From NCBI GenBank assembly GCA_009599575.1, contig VWND01000010.1, forward strand, positions 950,501 to 1,014,500: a DNA stretch of 64,000 nt, given 5' to 3'. Made by a program: the position numbers and the translations under genes. The first letter of the stretch is position 1, and the number at the start of each line of letters is the position of its first letter. Below the pieces are notes generated by a model that was not told where the DNA came from, made no database searches, and was given only the letters and a program-made list of their open reading frames with translations. Of this stretch, positions 58,078-64,000 are shown piece after piece. The DNA comes from Blumeriella jaapii (Eukaryota > Ascomycota > Leotiomycetes > Helotiales > Drepanopezizaceae).

Positions 58078-58148
58078 AGCAATTCCAAGTTTCGATCTTG
58101 GGACCTCAGGGTTATGAGCCCCGCGCGCTTCCTCTGCGCCAAATTGCT
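58078..58148 (-). tRNA. Initiator tRNA-Met (CAT), intronless
   Basis: The minus strand folds into a complete 71-nt cloverleaf. The acceptor stem is AGCAATT/AATTGCT, seven perfect pairs beginning with A1-U72. The D-arm region is GGCGCAGAGGAAGCGC. The anticodon loop contains CAT in GGGCTCATAACCC, the variable loop is AGGTC, and the T stem is CCAAG/CTTGG with loop ATCGAAA. A1-U72, three consecutive G-C pairs at the base of the anticodon stem, and A54/A60 in the T loop are the hallmarks of eukaryotic initiator rather than elongator tRNA-Met. GGCGCAGAGGAAGC and GGTCCCAAGATCGAAAC serve as the internal A and B boxes for RNA polymerase III. Confidence 0.93.
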
Positions 58149-59178
58149 TACCACTAAACCAGCTGACTAGCTGGGTGAGTGTCTTGGTTGATGGTGATGA
58201 AAGTGGGGTAACAGGTATATGATGGCTAAAAATTTTCTTTGTGGTGGGTGAATCTCGGGAACTTTATTGGTAAGGTACTCACTGTAAGTGAGTTATACAG
58301 ACAATGGCAGGTCCGGTCAGTGCGCACGGGAAGGATCGGAGGGAATGGAATCGAAACGTCGAAGAGGCCTGTAGGTGATTTTTTTTCTCGATGTGGCAAA
58401 AGCTGGGTTTGTAAAAATGGATAGAAGATTTCTGTTTGTTTATTTGGATTTATAAATTGGTTGGAGGATTAAAGCTTGCTAGCTCTTTTGTTGGGGCGTA
58501 ACATTGTGTTAAAATATTTATAAAGCATACGGTTTATATCTAGATCTTACACGGCCCTGGGCCTGTTCAACCTTGTTTAATTAAAATTCATTTAAACGTG
58601 TCAAAAAGGATACCACTCGTGCTCTTGTACACTACTAAGTCGAAGATATCACGATTGCCCAGTGTTCCAAGGCCGTGATTTTTCTGTTGGTTTAAGGACT
58701 GAATCACATGAAGTGAGATGTGTGGACGCTTTATAATATATTACCATGCAGGTTTCCAGTGCTACTGTTCTCTGGTGATTTGAACCCTTCCAATCCAATG
58801 GTATGAGCAGGACTGAAAAAGTGGCTTAGGACACGATAACACAATCACTTTGGTGGCCAAGATCTAGCACAACCTTCTACTTGTATTAAATTAAGCCTGC
58901 GGTGGGTTTTTAAGATATGTAACATGGTCAGGTATAACAGTGATAGAAGAGCTGGGCATATCAGTGCCTAAGATTCCTCGTCTGCACACGGTATCCTTCC
59001 CATGTTTGGTCACTCCATCTACTGTACTGTTGAAATAAAATAATTGCATTAGCATGTTGTCTTTATTTTAGAAAGCTAACCCAGCGCCCACGTGCTTTAC
59101 AGGCCATTTCTTTAGCATCTACATCACGCTGCACTCCGACAACCATTTTCTCTCCAGGTAAAGTTGTTCTCAACCTAA
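58149..59178. other. AT-rich intergenic region
   Basis: About 1 kb of increasingly AT-rich DNA (58.4-59.1 kb) with no frame, domain or RNA gene recognised. Confidence 0.5.
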
Positions 59179-59961
59179 CTAAGTATTACGAGATACATGC
59201 TCCGGATCAAGCGCCAAGCAATACCACATCGACTCGCCCACCCTCCGAAATCCAAACGACCGATAGAAACCAACCGCCGTCTCATAAGCCCTCTTCTCAA
59301 TCGCCCTCCTCAACAGCTCGTTCTCGGTCGAGTACTCCTCCCCAAAGTCAGCCTTCACAACATTCGGCTTCACAAACACCCAACCCAGTCCCCCCTTCGT
59401 CCTTCTCGCCTTCTCAATCACGGCACTCATCAGCAGTCCGGCGACCCCCCGCCGTCTAAACTCCCTCTCCACCAGCAAGAACCCCAGCACCAGCATCGGA
59501 CCCTTGCTCAGCTCGTTGCCCCAGGGAAACGCCCTGTGTTTGGTCTGCAGCGAGCCGTCGCTGTTGAAGAGGTGTAGCGCCAGCGCCAGACCGTCCGAGT
59601 CGCACGCGTTGAAAGCCTCGAGCGACTTGGCCAGACACTTGCTCTTCATCTTTCCCAGGCGCGGCCGGTCGATGTAGCGCGCTTGTGCTTGCCCGGCTTC
59701 ACGGCCGTTGCTGAGAGCCCAGACTTCGTAGCGCCGTGAGAAGTGCTGGGATTTGTCGTGGGCGGAGACGCGGAAGTGGAGCTGCAAATCTGTGCGTGGC
59801 ATCGAGGGGAGCGATGTCGTTGGGGATGGGGTCTCGCTTCTCTCTTCTGGGGTTGTGTCGTCGAATACTTGACTTTCCCTTGTGCTATTGTTGGTCTGGA
59901 TGGCTAGCTGATTGAGCTGGGACCTGAGTCTGTCGACTGGCATGGTGACAGTGACAGCCAT
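59179..59961 (-). CDS. GNAT-fold N-acetyltransferase family protein
   Basis: Single exon, 260 residues, start MAVTVTMPVDRL. The first 55 residues are Ser/Thr-rich and probably disordered. The acetyl-CoA-binding motif A is visible as MLVLGFLLVEREFRRRGVAGLLMSA split across a strand and helix; the R-R-R-G-V-A-G segment is the pyrophosphate-binding loop (Q/R-x-x-G-x-G/A). Motif B is AVGFYRSFGFRRVG near the C-terminus, followed by a last strand ESMWYCLAL. The domain is about 190 residues, longer than minimal GNATs. Substrate is unknown; fungal relatives are generally annotated only as N-acetyltransferase domain proteins. Confidence 0.83.
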   Translation of the reverse strand: MAVTVTMPVDRLRSQLNQLAIQTNNSTRESQVFDDTTPEERSETPSPTTSLPSMPRTDLQLHFRVSAHDKSQHFSRRYEVWALSNGREAGQAQARYIDRPRLGKMKSKCLAKSLEAFNACDSDGLALALHLFNSDGSLQTKHRAFPWGNELSKGPMLVLGFLLVEREFRRRGVAGLLMSAVIEKARRTKGGLGWVFVKPNVVKADFGEEYSTENELLRRAIEKRAYETAVGFYRSFGFRRVGESMWYCLALDPEHVSRNT

Positions 59962-62395
59962 TTTGACGAAGTAACGATTTGCAGATCGCTTTCTGATTAT
60001 AGAAGACCGTTATAGAGTTCTGACGGTGGTTTTGGGACGCTTTTGATGGTGAAGTTGGCGTCGACTGGGAGATGTGAATATAGCATATACAAATGGCCTT
60101 TCATTTGCAAAAACAGTGACGAAAGGCCGGTGGAGTCAATCCTCAGAGCTAGTAAACCTCATTAGCCCAGGTATAGTTTAACTCGGCAATGAACTAGCTA
60201 TAGGGCATTGCGAAAGCTATCAGACATCGCCATGATTCCATACGTCACATATATATCTATCTGCTAGCGAAAATTTTCACAACCAACAGTGCAGCCCTAC
60301 CCACAATAATAACGTCCCTTAGGGTCCCCATATAGAACTCATTACTAACAAGAACGGACGTCTACCCTTAAACGGCTATTCAGGCCCAGGTAAAGCAGTC
60401 CGGGTGGGTGGGTATTGATTGTTCATATCCACTCACTCAAGCCCAATGCGGATAGGCCGCTCGCTAAATTTGGTCTCGAGGGCTAAATATACCACCACGC
60501 CGTCATTCACCCGCACAAGGAGAACGCGCGTAGATGTCAAACACTGCTGCGATCCTTCTTCATTTCAGAATGTTACTGTAGGCATACTGGTTGTTGAAAT
60601 ATTTGACTCCTCATGCAGACTCTTATCATGCCGAGTCTTCTTTGGCTTTGATTCCACGCCCCAAATGGACCTCTTAGGGTTTTCTTTCAGTGCTTTTTCT
60701 TTCTATTTCTAGTTTGTCACTGTGCGAGAGGATGCCCTAGTCTGCGAACTAAACCGGAAGTGCTACTCAGAACTGTGGATTGTGAAATATCGCTATAAGA
60801 TGCTCGCAAAAACTCGAAATCGTTTTCCAATGATCGAATGCTAAGAGCTGGTAGACTAGAACAGTTTGTTGATTTCTCTCTTATCAAAATCAAAAGATAC
60901 AAAATCTCCTCAGCGCTTAACTTGCGAAGATAGCTCTTCCCCGGATATCGCCGTTCCAAGCATTACGTAGAAAATGCCACTTCAGAATACAAATTTCACG
61001 AATATTTAGCCGTACGACAATACTTCATTCTTAAAGTGCACATCTAGCCCTTTGTAATCTGCTCTTACTCAATTCCTAATATCCAGTTCCAGGGAGATTG
61101 ACAATCTATGCAAGATGAATTCGCTGGAATGAAACATTGCGTAGCTAATGCAGAACCGCATCCTAGATAGATCCGAGGCAAAATTATGACAATGCTTGTC
61201 GAGTGGTCGATCTTGAATTCGTGGATGTCTTCTGACCAGAAATTTTACCGCTAACTAAAATTCGGAGAAAATCTTAGCTTAGACCTGTAGACATAATCCA
61301 GATGGGGGATACAGCGAAGGATTCCGAGAGTCGTTGCTTCCTGGTTCGCCCCCATCCCTAAATCAGCACAAAGGCTTAATTCAAGGAACAATACCTGCCA
61401 GAGAGGCTTCGAAGAAGAGTTTTTTTCCTTCCGAACCTCACGAGTGGCATCAATTTATAGAAACAATCTTCGGGGGAACTTATCGCGTTCTTCAGACAGC
61501 TAGTGTCTAGTCCTCACATCAAAGTAGCTCCACCGCTGCTGATTGTCCTCCTGAAAAGTAAAGATGCAACTCCTCGGACGAGAGGCATTTGCTACACTCG
61601 AGATATGATAGCTCGATAGGACGTGAGATCGATCCGTGACCGCAATGCCTGATTTCTTGGCCACGGAGATGGGGAAGCTGACAGCTACGACGATCTTGGA
61701 TGATATCCCAGAGAAAGTCGGAGTGCAAATTTCATTGAGCGCGGAAGGCCGCGAAGTTCGCCAAGCAGTGTTGCAAACGAGATTGGCATTTCTAAGGCCT
61801 TCTTAGATTCATCTATGATATTGGGATCCATTCCGGTAGGCCGTGGATCGGTCCCCTGCTTCCATGCCATACAAGAAACACTGCAATAAGTGAGATGCAT
61901 TGGAGGGCACAGCCAACAGCTTTCCAGCCCAAGAGCTAAGTTCCAATCTATCAGACTTGTGATGTTGGCAGTGCCATGCAAAGGCTTGGTTCACCTTTGC
62001 AGAGTAAGAGATTCGTCCTGTGTATGTGTCTTATCGCTGAACGACTTCCTCTTCATCTGCCCATTTACAAGCCTGGAGCTATCACCACGACCACCGAGAA
62101 AGATTCAAACCGAGTGTGCTATCGAGCAGGTGGTTTCGAACAGTCTCGACTTATCCTGTCCGGAGCAGACGAAGAAACAACCTTCGAAGTCATCCCTACA
62201 GTTGATGTCCTTTCCCTCCCTTTTTCCATGGCGCTGGAGGAGGTTTCTGTTTAGTTTCTTGTGACTCGTCTTCCCCTGCTGAATGATTGATAGCCCGGGG
62301 TCGATTGTCCCGATGTCAAAATCTCTCGAAAGTCAATGAGATCTATTTCTAAATTCTTCTCTATTCTGTTCGTGTTGTGCTTCCACGGGCTCAAG
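59962..62395. other. Intergenic region
   Basis: About 2.4 kb, AT-rich around 60.1-61.4 kb. Short frames (60419..60712, 61685..61981, 61890..62264) have no domain. No RNA gene or element end was recognised. Confidence 0.5.
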
Positions 62396-64000
62396 TCATG
62401 TCTGAAGCATTGAGATACCCAAATCCCGCAACTTGTACTTCTCTACTTTCCCACTCGCAGTCAGTGGCATCTTCTCCACAAAGAATACGTGCTTCGGCAC
62501 CATCATCCTGCCCATTTTCTCCCGAACCCACTGCTGCAGATCTGCCGCGCCCAACCTCTTTGGCGGTTGACCATCTGATACGTCAACATCGCCGACTTCC
62601 GTAACAACGCCATCTTTCACCATGATGAAAGCCCCAATGATCTCCCCATACCGCTCATCTGGTAGCCCGACCACACTAGCATTGCCCACCAACGGATGCT
62701 GCAGCAACACATTCTCGATCTCAGGCGGATAGATATTTTCGCCCCCGCGAATAATGATATCTTTGATCCTGCCCGTGATTCGCACATACCCCTCCTCATC
62801 GACCATCGCCTCGTCTCCAGATCTCAGCCACGTCTTCTCAGTCCCGTTCTCCTTCTCGACGAAGAAAGCTTCCGCAGTGCGTGTGGGATCTTCCCAATAC
62901 CCCGTCATCACGCAGTACCCCGCAATCAACAACTCTCCTCGCTCTCCGCGGCGCAGGGTCTTAGCAGGCTCATCGCGGGACACAATCTTCAGGGAGGTGT
63001 GCGGCAGCATTTGACCTACTGTGTTGAGTTTCTGGTGCAAGCTGTCGGACGGGTGGGTCATGCAGACGATGGGCGAGGACTCCGTCAGGCCGTAGCAGTT
63101 GGCAAGGTCTGCCAGATGGAGCTTTTCATGTAACGTTTGGCGGAGAGTGGCGGGGATGGGACTCCCGCCCACAATGCCCGTTCTTAGGTACGAAAAATCT
63201 TGCGGCTTCAGAAATCTAGAGGTCTTTAATGCTGGTTCATTAAAGGAGGAAAGGCTGGAGTGCGGACCCTTTTGCTAGGAGCTCAAGCTCGGCGAGGAAC
63301 ATGGTCGGAACGCCGTAAAGAGCTGTTGGGCGCTCTTGTTCTATCGATCTCAAGACCGCTCTGGGATCGAATGCTTCGGAGGGGAGAACGACGCATGCCC
63401 CTGCGAAAACCCTGTCAGCAAGGTCAGGTACGGAGGTTGGGCATGAAGATACCGTGAGCCATGGCTGTCAACAGGCCCAGGACGAGACCGAAGCAGTGGT
63501 ACAGAGGAGGTGGACAGCAGATAATGTCCTGTTCAGTGATTTGCATGCCGCTTCCAACGAGAAGGCCATTATTGAGGATATTTCTGTGGGTTAAGCATGC
63601 CGCTTTGGGCTTCGACGTCGTTCCTGATGTGAACTGAAGTGTGGCTATGTCGTTGTGTCCCAAGTGATCTTGAGAAGGCAGTTTGCGGCTAGCGTTGGAA
63701 GAGAGTAGCCGCTCATAATCAGCTGTGAACTCAAAGTCCGACTTGTTGGCTCCTGGGTGGGTTGGATGAGCATTCTTTCAAAGACACGAGTTGAATTCAC
63801 TTACGTCCCGCGGAATTATCGAGGAGCAAGACATTCGGAAGAGGAGCCTTCCCCTTCCTTTCGTGTATTACTGACTTTAGCAGAGGAGCAGTCGACTTGG
63901 GCTCCTTGTATGGCAACGCTATCTCTGTGCTCAGCACAAAGCATGCAGCTTCAACATGATCCAGAGCCGAAATGACCTGATCAGAAGTATAAGCCGGGTT
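62396..64000 (-). CDS. Acyl-CoA ligase / 4-coumarate-CoA ligase-like AMP-binding enzyme (partial, cut by right edge)
   Basis: Exons are complement(62396..63215,63268..63400,63453..63752,63805..>64000). The N-terminal part lies beyond the window. ANL-superfamily adenylation motifs are all visible in order: NPAYTSDQV, the phosphate loop [20 protein letters not shown] (its usual second Gly-x-Pro is Ser-Lys-Pro), [79 protein letters not shown] and the C-terminal catalytic lysine in [13 protein letters not shown]. Such enzymes activate a carboxylic acid to acyl-AMP and then acyl-CoA. It does not end in a peroxisomal SKL-like tripeptide (ends SMLQT). The second-to-last intron uses a weak donor (GTCCGC) chosen because the CTCTAG acceptor restores the frame. 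Substrate cannot be read from sequence. Confidence 0.92.

Noticed and set aside
1..64000. CRISPR arrays, operons, ribosome-binding sites
   Set aside because: The window is eukaryotic; no regularly spaced direct repeats of the CRISPR kind were seen.

Overview
This window is nuclear DNA of a filamentous ascomycete (Pezizomycotina). Genes carry one to seven short spliceosomal introns, mostly 45-85 nt, with GT..CTAAC/CTGAC..AG signals. The proteins are typical of moulds: a CarO-type rhodopsin, Vps1, Gid7, an INPP5-type phosphatase, and GFA-family proteins. A degenerate GIY-YIG/zinc-finger gene of a kind I associate with Leotiomycetes sits inside an intron, so Leotiomycetes is my best guess for the class. 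That placement is an inference, not a demonstrated fact. Exon borders were read by hand from splice signals and family conservation.

Layout. 0.5-1.8 kb: peroxisomal CaiB/BaiF (AMACR-like) enzyme ending in SKL (+). 3.9-6.3 kb: dynamin-like GTPase Vps1 (-), diverging from a ribokinase at 7.3-8.3 kb (+). 9.5-12.1 kb: Gid7/WDR26-like GID ubiquitin-ligase subunit (-), diverging across a 1.8-kb spacer with a 75-bp minisatellite from VMA1, the V-ATPase catalytic subunit A, at 13.9-18.2 kb (+). VMA1 contains a 2.2-kb intron holding the ruined GIY-YIG gene, a 3-nt microexon, and a GC-AG intron. 18.2-21.4 kb is AT-rich and gene-free. Then come a GFA-family protein (21.4-22.0 kb, -), a DTD-type microbial rhodopsin (23.6-24.6 kb, -), a 4.6-kb low-complexity desert, a CASTOR-like ACT-domain protein (29.2-30.5 kb, -), another 3.4-kb desert, and an amidase carrying two frameshifts (33.9-35.7 kb, +).

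The right half is denser in places. It has a second GFA-family protein (36.6-37.7 kb, -) and a WD40 plus inositol-5-phosphatase protein (38.1-42.1 kb, -) that diverges from a small DUF4748-like membrane protein (42.6-43.2 kb, +). A CID-domain splicing-type protein follows (43.7-45.5 kb, +), then a zinc-knuckle protein (48.4-49.1 kb, +), an aquaporin (50.2-51.3 kb, +), an F-box protein (55.3-57.2 kb, +) and an initiator tRNA-Met (58.1 kb, -). A GNAT-fold protein (59.2-60.0 kb, -) and a 4CL-like acyl-CoA ligase cut by the right edge (62.4-64.0 kb, -) close the window.

The genes do not form a metabolic cluster. Several are endomembrane housekeeping functions (Vps1, V-ATPase, inositol phosphatase). 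Intergenic DNA is rich in homopolymers, microsatellites and a recurrent palindrome around TACTGTACAGTA. The most interesting locus is VMA1. Its usual yeast intein site is empty, but the gene hosts a relic of a homing-endonuclease-like gene in a giant intron directly next to a 3-nt exon.
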